This document shows, one piece after another, positions 1 to 5,132 of a DNA stretch of 7,292 nt; the stretch's first letter is position 1, and each line of letters starts with the position of its first letter. The notes under the pieces are model-generated. The model saw only the letters and a program-made list of their open reading frames with translations, was not told the DNA's origin and searched no databases. The stretch lies in the NCBI GenBank assembly GCA_026415275.1, contig JAOAHK010000121.1, forward strand, positions 1 through 7,292, given 5' to 3'. The position numbers and the translations under genes are program-made. The stretch comes from Anaerolineales bacterium. Lineage in GTDB: Bacteria > Chloroflexota > Anaerolineae > Anaerolineales > UBA4823.

Positions 1-523
1 GCACCAACTGTTCTGCGCAAGCGAGCCCTGCCGGACCCGCCCCAACAATGGCAACGCGCTTGCCCGTCGGCGCACCCACTGGAATTTCGACTCCGACGGT
101 CTTGCGCTCGTAGCACGCCACAAAGGCTTCTAACGCGCCCGTCAAAACCGGTTCCCCGTATTTATTGCGCACACAGGAATTTTGGCATAGTTGTTCATGC
201 GGGCAGACCCGACCGCAGATTTCGGGGAAGGAACTGGTTTGTCGATACAGTTTGGCTGCTTCGAGGAATTGTCCTTGTTCGATTAACCACATTGCCGATG
301 GAATATCGTTGTGAGCTGGACAAGCGGTTACACAGGCGGCTGGGTCGGGGCAGTGGACACACCGAGATGCCTCGTACATCGCCCGTTCTGGAGTTAGAGG
401 AATGAGTACATCATCAAAATCGCAAATGCGCTCTTTGGGATCGCGTTGTGCTAAATCCTCTGAGGGAATATGGGCGCGATATTTACGGTCAATTGCTAAA
501 AATTCACTTGGGATGGCTTGCAT
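1..523 (-). CDS. GltD/NfnB-like FeS-flavin NAD(P) oxidoreductase, N-terminal part (runs off left edge)
   Basis: Only the first 174 residues lie in the window; the gene continues past base 1. Two cysteine clusters typical of the Fer4_20 (dihydropyrimidine dehydrogenase domain II) N-terminus are visible: C55-x2-C58-x5-C64-x3-C68-P followed by HNDIP, and C103-x3-C107-x5-C113-x3-C117 (ICGRVCP). In this family they hold two [4Fe-4S] clusters that pass electrons between flavin and a partner subunit. A Rossmann FAD motif, VAIVGAGPAGLACAEQL, begins at residue 157. Known relatives are the glutamate synthase small subunit, NfnB, and the NAD-dependent dihydropyrimidine dehydrogenase subunit PreT; the visible part cannot separate them. 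The ATG at 523 sits 9 nt after GGAGAG. An in-frame ATG at 532 is only 2 nt from the GGAG, so 523 is preferred. The gene is transcribed divergently from the FAD oxidoreductase at 810. Family is secure; exact substrate is unknown. Confidence 0.85.
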   Translation of the reverse strand, partial: MQAIPSEFLAIDRKYRAHIPSEDLAQRDPKERICDFDDVLIPLTPERAMYEASRCVHCPDPAACVTACPAHNDIPSAMWLIEQGQFLEAAKLYRQTSSFPEICGRVCPHEQLCQNSCVRNKYGEPVLTGALEAFVACYERKTVGVEIPVGAPTGKRVAIVGAGPAGLACAEQLV

Positions 524-565
524 CGTTAACATCTCTCCTTTCTACCGTTGTTGCATTGTGATATG

Positions 566-595
566 ATAATAACGATAAAAGTGGTTTAATTTCAG
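566..595 (-). promoter_or_regulatory. candidate promoter of the leftward FeS-flavin oxidoreductase
   Basis: On the minus strand a TATTAT box (571 to 566) lies 18 bp after CTGAAA (595 to 590), which matches TTGACA at four of six positions. Transcription would begin near 559, giving a leader of about 36 nt that contains the AAAGGAGAG ribosome binding site. The surrounding 560-592 stretch is the most AT-rich part of the intergenic region and could also hold a rightward promoter. It is predicted by eye only. Confidence 0.4.
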
Positions 596-727
596 TCATG
601 GATGTCATATCTTTTCGTGAAACTTGTCACAACACGCTTTGCCCTGCAACGCACTTTCTTAAGACTCTTGTCAGGGAAAAATTAAGGTTAAGTACCGATA
701 TCCTTCCTCATATCCCGACGGCTAAGA

Positions 728-744
728 CCAAACGCTGCGTTTGG
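728..744. repeat. 17-bp perfect odd palindrome (operator-like or leader hairpin)
   Basis: CCAAACGCTGCGTTTGG reads as two 8-bp complementary arms around a single central T. In RNA it would fold as a 7-bp stem with a CTG loop. It lies 66 bp upstream of the GTG start at 810 and is followed by a G-run and then the pyrimidine-rich TTCTTTCTCT. That position fits either a repressor half-site pair or a leader hairpin. An 8-bp inverted repeat can arise by chance in a window of this size, so function is only inferred. Confidence 0.4.
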
Positions 745-809
745 GGGTGTTCTTTCTCTGCTCAAGCACTAAACTGCCCGCAATAGGGTGGGCGGAAAGG
801 ATCGAGTCT

Positions 810-2150
810 GTGACAAAACCAACCTTGATCATTTGCGGCGCAGGCATAGCAGGGGTCAGCGCAGCTTATTTTCTTTCCCAACAATGGAGGGGGAACATCT
901 ACCTCATCGATGAAAATCCTCCCTTATCCCTCACCTCCGACCGTTCTTCGGAATGCTACCGGAATTGGTGGTCGGATGCAGCCATGCTGGCTCTCATGAA
1001 TCGCAGCATTGATCTGTTGGAAGGGCTTGCCGGACAAACTGGTAATGCCTTTCATCTAAATCGCCGCGGCTATCTTTACATAACAGCTCAAGCAGAAAAA
1101 ATTGAGTCGATGTTCAAAGAAGCTGCCTCGATTGCTGAGCAAGGAGGGGGAGACTTGCGTGTTCACGAACAGTTTAGCCAAACTTATTCATCCTCAAGCT
1201 CGCAGAAGGTGGATGGGGCGGATATGCTCATTGGCAGCAAGCTCATTCGCCAGCACTTCCCGTATATTACCGAGAAAGCTGTCGCTGCTCTTCATGTGCG
1301 CCGCGCAGGTTGGCTTTCGGCGCAGCAGTTAGGCATGGTTCTCCTTCAAAAAGCGCAACAAAATGGTGTCCGCTTTCGCCGGGCTCGCCTGATTGGGGTT
1401 GAAGTGGGGGCAAGGGTCAAAGGGGTGCAGCTCAGCAATGGTGAGCATTTGTCCTGTGATGTTTTGGTCAACGCCACTGGTCCTTACTTGAAAGAGGTGG
1501 GCAAATTGCTCGAGGTTGACCTGCCGGTGGAAAATGACTTACACCTCAAGATGAGCCTACGGGATCCCTTGGGGGTGATTGGACGCGAAGCTCCCCTTTT
1601 GATCTGGAGCGATGCGCAGTGTTTGGATTGGAGCGAGGAAGAAAGAGAGGAGTTAGCCGCAGATCCCCAAACCCAGTTTTTGCTTTCCACTTTGCCACCC
1701 GGTGCCCATGTTCGCCCGGAAGGAGGTGAAGATAGCCAAATGGTGTTGATGTTATGGGATTATCAAAGCCGCCCGTTTTTACAGGTCATTTGGCCACCTC
1801 CTTTGGATGAATTCTTTGCAGAGGTGGTTTTGCGCGGTTTATCCACCCTATTACCAGGTCTAAAGGCTTATCTCAACAAAATGCCCCGCCCCCAACTGGA
1901 TGGTGGTTATTACACGCATACCATTGAAAATCGCCCGCTGATTGGTCCTTTGCCGCTCGAGGGCGCTTATGTGTTCGGTGCGCTTTCAGGGTTTGGCATT
2001 ATGGCCGCTTGCGCAGGCGGGGAGTTGATAGCTGCTCATATCTTGGGCAATCCGCTTGCCCCTTATGCGGATGCCTTCGTCCTCCAGCGCTATCAGGGCG
2101 AGAATTATTTGCCCCAGCTATTGAGCCAAGTGGGTTTTGGGCAATTGTAG
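810..2150 (+). CDS. FAD-dependent oxidoreductase of the DAO (D-amino acid/glycine oxidase) family
   Basis: The protein has 446 residues from a GTG start. AAAGGA ends 8 nt before that GTG, and the dinucleotide-binding strand then begins at residue 5. The in-frame start at 741 would add 23 residues of non-conserved sequence and lacks a good ribosome binding site. The FAD Rossmann motif G10-A-G12-I-A-G15 is followed by an acidic strand end at D34/E35, which should hold the FAD ribose. ECYRNWW (residues 48-54) resembles a motif I recall from a DAO subgroup. The C-terminal FAD-contacting segment DGGYYTHTIENRPLIGP starts at residue 364, and ALSGFGIMAA follows at 391. This two-part layout is standard for DAO proteins that oxidise amines or amino acids with FAD. 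No signal peptide is seen, so it is probably cytoplasmic. A poly-serine run (127-131) marks a likely surface loop. The substrate cannot be read from sequence. Confidence 0.85.
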   Translation: MTKPTLIICGAGIAGVSAAYFLSQQWRGNIYLIDENPPLSLTSDRSSECYRNWWSDAAMLALMNRSIDLLEGLAGQTGNAFHLNRRGYLYITAQAEKIESMFKEAASIAEQGGGDLRVHEQFSQTYSSSSSQKVDGADMLIGSKLIRQHFPYITEKAVAALHVRRAGWLSAQQLGMVLLQKAQQNGVRFRRARLIGVEVGARVKGVQLSNGEHLSCDVLVNATGPYLKEVGKLLEVDLPVENDLHLKMSLRDPLGVIGREAPLLIWSDAQCLDWSEEEREELAADPQTQFLLSTLPPGAHVRPEGGEDSQMVLMLWDYQSRPFLQVIWPPPLDEFFAEVVLRGLSTLLPGLKAYLNKMPRPQLDGGYYTHTIENRPLIGPLPLEGAYVFGALSGFGIMAACAGGELIAAHILGNPLAPYADAFVLQRYQGENYLPQLLSQVGFGQL

Positions 2151-2170
2151 CGGCGGATAAAGATTCTATG

Positions 2171-2210
2171 CCCTCACCCCCAACCCCTCTCCCAGTGGGC
2201 GAGGGGAGGG
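2171..2210. repeat. C/G-rich hairpin repeat (REP-like) in an intergenic gap
   Basis: A C-rich strand (CCCTCACCCCCAACCCC) runs into a strong hairpin: CCCCTC (2184-2189) pairs with GAGGGG (2201-2206), and inside it CCC (2191-2193) pairs with GGG (2197-2199) around an AGT loop, with one T-C mismatch. From memory, this motif recurs as a dispersed intergenic repeat in many bacterial genomes, but I cannot count copies here. It lies just after the FAD oxidoreductase stop and could stop or stabilise transcripts. No U-tract follows, so it is not a classic intrinsic terminator. Confidence 0.6.
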
Positions 2211-2320
2211 CAAGTCGGAGCGCAGGCGTCGTCGCTTGCACGCAAGCAGATGAAGAAGTGAGCCCCCCGCAAGTCATTTTCCTTTGCACACCAGAATAAG
2301 CGCTAGCGACTGCTCTGCGG

Positions 2321-2326
2321 TATACT
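2321..2326 (+). promoter_or_regulatory. candidate -10 box of the histidine phosphatase gene
   Basis: TATACT matches the -10 consensus at five of six positions. No convincing -35 hexamer lies 16-18 bp upstream, and no extended -10 TGn is present. Transcription would start near 2333 and leave a leader of about 25 nt carrying TTGGAGGA just before the ATG. Confidence 0.4.
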
Positions 2327-2357
2327 TTCTCTGCATTTTTTCTACTTGGAGGAAGTG

Positions 2358-2975
2358 ATGACGCGTTTCATCTTAGTTCGTCATGGGCAAACGGAATGGA
2401 ATCGGGTAGAGCGTTTTCGCGGCCGGGCTGATGTGCCGCTGAACGAGGTCGGATTGAAACAGGCTGAAGCAACCGGGGCGCGCATTTCCAAAGAGTGGCA
2501 TGTGGATGCGGTCTATGCCAGCCCTCTCTCGCGCGCTGTAAAGACGGCAGAAGCGATCGCTGTTCATTACTCTTTGCCTGTTCAACCTCACCCCGATCTT
2601 ATTGATATAGATTACGGCGAGTGGCAAGGCCTTTCTCCCGAAGAAGTGGCTCAACGCTGGAAAGAGGACTTGGAACGCTGGTATCAACAGCCTCACCTGT
2701 GCCACATTCCAGGGGGGGAGAGCCTGGCGGATTTGCGCCGCCGCGGGTTGCAAGCAATTCGAGAGTTGGCTAAAAGACACAACGGTCAAACCATTGTCGT
2801 GGTAGGGCATACGGTGATTAATCGCGTCTTGCTTTTGGCGATTTTGGGTTTAGATAACGATCGCTTTTGGCGTTTGCGTCAGGATACTTGTGCCATCAAT
2901 ATCTTTGAAGAAGAACAGGGTGACTTTACCCTTGTAAGCCTGAATGACACTTGTCACTTGAGCACCCTGCAATAG
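2358..2975 (+). CDS. histidine phosphatase family protein (phosphoglycerate mutase-like)
   Basis: The protein has 205 residues, the usual size for a single-domain branch 1 histidine phosphatase. The N-terminal LVRHGQTEWN carries the catalytic His9 (RHG), which is phosphorylated during the reaction. Arg59 in SPLSRA and His151 in GHTVINR complete the phosphate pocket. The usual proton-donor Glu of the family seems to be Asp83 in LIDIDYGEWQG, although nearby E88 could substitute. Such proteins remove phosphate from sugar phosphates, alpha-ribazole phosphate or similar small molecules; nothing here fixes the substrate, so no gene symbol is given. GGAGG lies 5 nt before the ATG at 2358. In-frame TTG (2346) and GTG (2355) starts overlap or crowd that site and are rejected. 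It is cytoplasmic, and 45 nt separate it from the next gene, which has its own promoter. Confidence 0.9.
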   Translation: MTRFILVRHGQTEWNRVERFRGRADVPLNEVGLKQAEATGARISKEWHVDAVYASPLSRAVKTAEAIAVHYSLPVQPHPDLIDIDYGEWQGLSPEEVAQRWKEDLERWYQQPHLCHIPGGESLADLRRRGLQAIRELAKRHNGQTIVVVGHTVINRVLLLAILGLDNDRFWRLRQDTCAINIFEEEQGDFTLVSLNDTCHLSTLQ

Positions 2976-2985
2976 ACTTTTGCTA

Positions 2986-3014
2986 TTGCCAGAGGTCATT
3001 AATCTGGCTACAAT
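2986..3014 (+). promoter_or_regulatory. promoter giving a leaderless delta-prime mRNA
   Basis: TTGCCA (2986-2991), a 17-bp spacer, and TACAAT (3009-3014) form a good sigma-70-type promoter. The -10 box ends 6 nt before the ATG at 3021, so transcription should begin at or next to the A of the start codon. No Shine-Dalgarno is present in the 45-bp gap. The same 6-nt distance is seen before the first TPR gene. Confidence 0.65.
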
Positions 3015-3020
3015 ACCCTC

Positions 3021-4055
3021 ATGAATTGGAATTACTACGGCAATGAAGCGGCGGTTGCCATGTTGCGTTCCCATATCGCTCAAGGCGCTGTGCGACAGGC
3101 ATATCTATTTAGCGGCCCGAGCGGCATTGGGCGGCGCACCCTTGCCTTGCGTTTTGCTCAAGCGATGAATTGCCTCAACCCACCGCAAGCGGGAGGCTTT
3201 TGTGGCAAGTGTCGATCCTGTCAATTAATTGGCACCATGCGCCATCCCGACTTGGCAGTTGTGGCTGCCGAGCAACGTGGTGGAGTTCTACGCGTTGAGC
3301 AAATACGCGAATTACAACATCAACTATCCCTTGCGCCATATGAAGCGAACTATCGTATTGCTCTGATTTTGCGCTCTGAAGAAGCCAATCTCAACGCTCA
3401 AAACGCTCTGCTGAAAACGCTTGAAGAACCACCCCCAAAAGTGATCCTTTTTCTGACTGCCGCAGATAGTGAGAGTCTGTTGCCAACCATCGTCTCACGC
3501 TGTGAAGTCCTACGCTTGCGACCGATGGCGGTCAATTCTCTCATTCAACTCATTTGCGAGATCGAAGAGATTGAACGTCCCCTAGCCGCTCAAGTCGCTC
3601 GTCTAGCTGCTGGGCGCCCTGGCATCGCCTTGCGTCTGCTCCAAAATCCAGAAGAACGAAGAAAATACTTGAAAATAATCGAAGAACATCTTACCTTGTT
3701 GGCATCCTCTTATCTCGAACGGTTTGCCCTAGCTGAGCGGCTGGCAAAAGACTCCTCTAAGGCAGAATTGATCTTTCAACTTGAGCATTGGTTAGCTCTT
3801 TGGCGCGATGTGCTGCTGGTCAGCTATCGCGCTCAAGAACACTTGACATATTGCGAATTCAGCGAACAAATTGCACAGATCGCAGAACAAGTGGATAACG
3901 AAGACAGCCGACAAGTGCTTAAACATTTACGCCGCACGTTGGAGATTCTTCAAAGCAACGTTAACCTCCGCTTGGCATTTGAAGTTCTCTTTCTCAATCT
4001 GCCTTATGTGCGCTTTCCACCATCCCGAACGCAAATTCCTTTGGAAAGAGCTTGA
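3021..4055 (+). CDS. holB: DNA polymerase III clamp loader, delta-prime subunit
   Basis: The protein has 344 residues, normal for delta-prime, the AAA+-fold subunit that works with delta and gamma/tau to load the sliding clamp. The order of motifs fits: YYGNEAAVAMLRSHI near the N-terminus, AYLFSGPSGIGRRT at the P-loop position (27-40), a zinc module C51-x9-C61-x2-C64-x2-C67, NAQNALLKTLEEPP (125-138), and the SRC motif (S159-R160-C161), whose arginine acts on the neighbouring ATP site. The P-loop lysine is replaced by arginine (R38) and the Walker B region reads ILRSEEAN without the usual acidic pair, so this subunit probably does not hydrolyse ATP, as known for E. coli delta-prime. The ATG at 3021 has no Shine-Dalgarno and appears leaderless; the next in-frame ATG (3060) would remove conserved sequence. 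The C-terminal third is the helical collar domain and is poorly conserved. Confidence 0.88.
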   Translation: MNWNYYGNEAAVAMLRSHIAQGAVRQAYLFSGPSGIGRRTLALRFAQAMNCLNPPQAGGFCGKCRSCQLIGTMRHPDLAVVAAEQRGGVLRVEQIRELQHQLSLAPYEANYRIALILRSEEANLNAQNALLKTLEEPPPKVILFLTAADSESLLPTIVSRCEVLRLRPMAVNSLIQLICEIEEIERPLAAQVARLAAGRPGIALRLLQNPEERRKYLKIIEEHLTLLASSYLERFALAERLAKDSSKAELIFQLEHWLALWRDVLLVSYRAQEHLTYCEFSEQIAQIAEQVDNEDSRQVLKHLRRTLEILQSNVNLRLAFEVLFLNLPYVRFPPSRTQIPLERA

Positions 4056-4071
4056 ATTGGATAAAACAAGG

Positions 4072-4099
4072 TTGCAATTCTATCAGGTCAGAGTATAAT
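4072..4099 (+). promoter_or_regulatory. promoter of the EspG-like gene
   Basis: TTGCAA (4072-4077), a 16-bp spacer and a perfect TATAAT (4094-4099) predict transcription from about 4106. The leader of about 66 nt could form a 5' hairpin (CGAGG 4110-4114 with CCTCG 4125-4129). It contains GGAGAAG 7 nt before the ATG at 4172. This promoter lies inside the possible upstream extension of the downstream frame and so excludes starts before 4106 for its own transcript. Confidence 0.65.
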
Positions 4100-4171
4100 T
4101 TGCTATATTCGAGGGAGCTGGTTGCCTCGGACCGAACATTCATTCCCTGCCGTGTGTGGAGAAGCCCGCCC

Positions 4172-5068
4172 ATGGAAGAAGAACGCTATACGAAAATGAT
4201 CTTCACCTCAAGCGAATGGCTCTACATTATCGCCTCGATGGGCCTCCCAATTAACTTGATGCTCTCCAACCCTTATAAAGGGTTCACAAGGGAAGCTTTA
4301 CAACAGGAAATTCTCCGTGGGCGGCGTGGCTTAGAAGAAAAGCACATGCTGGAACGCACGGTGAATCAGGGTTGGGAGTTAGACGGTCGCATTACAGCGC
4401 TGATGAATGTGATCGCCAAAGCTGATTACACCCTGTCAATCAATATCCTGACAGCGCCGGCTTCCTTCTATCAAATCACCTATTTCTTCATGAAAAATCA
4501 AGCCATCTCGATGAACCAAGAGAGCCGCTATTATCATATTGGCATCTATCAAGGTGAAAAAGCGGTTCTCAATGTTTTATTAAATCTGCTGGGAGTTGCC
4601 CAACAACTCTCCCAAAACTTGGGTTCTATCAGCCTACCAACCGCCAACCTATCTAACCTGATCTTTACTATCTGGCGCACCCCTGAAAACGCTGAAGCCA
4701 ATTTGCGTCAAGCGGGATTAACCGCAGAGGAGGCCAGAAGCAGCGCTGCGGTGCTAACCAAAAGCGAAAAGGTGTCTATCCTCAATCCTGAGTTCAAGGA
4801 ACAACCCACAGCCCCCTTGCGCCGTAGTTTTCTAATTAGCGGGAAGACCTTTCTCTTTTGGGGGGAACTGGAGTCGCCAAGCAGCGAGCTAATTCAATTG
4901 CAGCCTTTGCCTTTTTCGCACACTGCGATCACCAAAGTCCCTGATTACGACGAATTGATCCTCTTCGATCCCTCAACGCCGAATGTTACCGCCAATGTCA
5001 TTCGGCTGATCAAACGCGGCGAGTTTAAGGTAGCAAAATCATCCGGGGAAGAAACTGTCTTTAAGTAA
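4172..5068 (+). CDS. uncharacterised protein, possibly EspG-like (type VII secretion chaperone fold)
   Basis: The protein has 298 residues with no signal peptide, membrane segment or catalytic motif, so it is probably cytoplasmic. I do not recognise it with certainty. In order it shows a short helical start (SSEWLYIIASMGLP, from residue 12), a segment RGRRGLEEKHML (51-62), a helix ending LMNVIAKADYTLSINI, a strand YYHIGIYQGEKAVLNVL, then LGSISLP, a helical NLRQAGLTAEEA segment, and a final strand-rich part (FLFWGELES, then LIQLQPLPFS). That order resembles remembered EspG sequences, the chaperones of mycobacterial ESX secretion. There too an RGL/EQGI-like turn, a VLAAPDLEV-like helix, a xxVP strand and an LRRMGIS-like helix occur in the same order. 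Identity is very low and no ESX gene is visible nearby. The start is ATG 4172 with GGAGAAG 7 nt upstream. An in-frame TTG at 4052 lies before the promoter and overlaps the delta-prime stop. Confidence 0.75.
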   Translation: MEEERYTKMIFTSSEWLYIIASMGLPINLMLSNPYKGFTREALQQEILRGRRGLEEKHMLERTVNQGWELDGRITALMNVIAKADYTLSINILTAPASFYQITYFFMKNQAISMNQESRYYHIGIYQGEKAVLNVLLNLLGVAQQLSQNLGSISLPTANLSNLIFTIWRTPENAEANLRQAGLTAEEARSSAAVLTKSEKVSILNPEFKEQPTAPLRRSFLISGKTFLFWGELESPSSELIQLQPLPFSHTAITKVPDYDELILFDPSTPNVTANVIRLIKRGEFKVAKSSGEETVFK

Positions 5069-5096
5069 TACTTAACTTCTCCTAATCAACCCCTTC

Positions 5097-5126
5097 TTGA
5101 CATCCAATTTTTACGAATGGTATGAT
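5097..5126 (+). promoter_or_regulatory. promoter giving a leaderless TPR-gene mRNA
   Basis: A perfect TTGACA (5097-5102), an 18-bp spacer and TATGAT (5121-5126) make the strongest promoter in the window. The -10 box ends 6 nt before the ATG at 5133, which places the transcript start on the start codon, and no Shine-Dalgarno is present. An in-frame TTG at 5097 is part of the -35 box and cannot be the start. The promoter sits 28 bp after the stop of the EspG-like gene and probably drives both TPR genes. Confidence 0.72.
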
Positions 5127-5132
5127 GAAGCC

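Larger units (their letters stand above)
524..809. other. 286-bp divergent intergenic region
   Basis: It separates two divergently transcribed flavoenzymes. The left third (about 545-592) is AT-rich and is the probable promoter zone for both directions. A weak rightward candidate is TTGCAT (551-556), 17 bp, GATAAA (574-579). If that is used, the gene at 810 has a leader of more than 200 nt containing a 17-bp odd palindrome at 728-744. A 62-codon frame (598-786) has no ribosome binding site and no recognisable protein character, so I do not call it a gene. No RNA gene or known riboswitch was recognised. Confidence 0.6.
2151..2357. other. 207-bp intergenic region between oxidoreductase and phosphatase
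   Basis: It holds the GC-rich hairpin repeat (2171-2210), a second small inverted repeat (GCTTGC-AC-GCAAGC, 2234-2247), the 8-bp palindrome CGCTAGCG (2301-2308), and a -10 box before the phosphatase. Open frames crossing it on both strands run on from the oxidoreductase coding region and show no family resemblance. I see no gene here. Confidence 0.55.

Noticed and set aside
598..786. 62-codon frame in the divergent intergenic region, possible leader peptide
   Set aside because: There is no Shine-Dalgarno, the composition is atypical, it has no family resemblance, and it covers the palindrome and upstream leader of the real gene at 810.
741..809. N-terminal extension of the FAD oxidoreductase from an upstream in-frame start
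   Set aside because: The added 23 residues are not FAD-domain sequence, while the GTG at 810 has AAAGGA at 8 nt and starts the Rossmann strand at the usual place.
2234..2247. Inverted repeat GCTTGC-AC-GCAAGC as a terminator
   Set aside because: The arms are short, the loop is minimal and no U-tract follows.
1999..2299. Overlapping 96-codon frames on both strands across the end of the oxidoreductase and the repeat
   Set aside because: They are out-of-frame or antisense readings of the oxidoreductase C-terminus plus a GC-rich repeat, with no protein family features.
2373..2810. 145-codon antisense frame within the histidine phosphatase
   Set aside because: It is the complement of a well-conserved coding region and has no motif of its own.
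4052..4171. N-terminal extension of the EspG-like protein from TTG 4052
   Set aside because: It lies upstream of a perfect TATAAT promoter and lacks a ribosome binding site; the ATG at 4172 has one.
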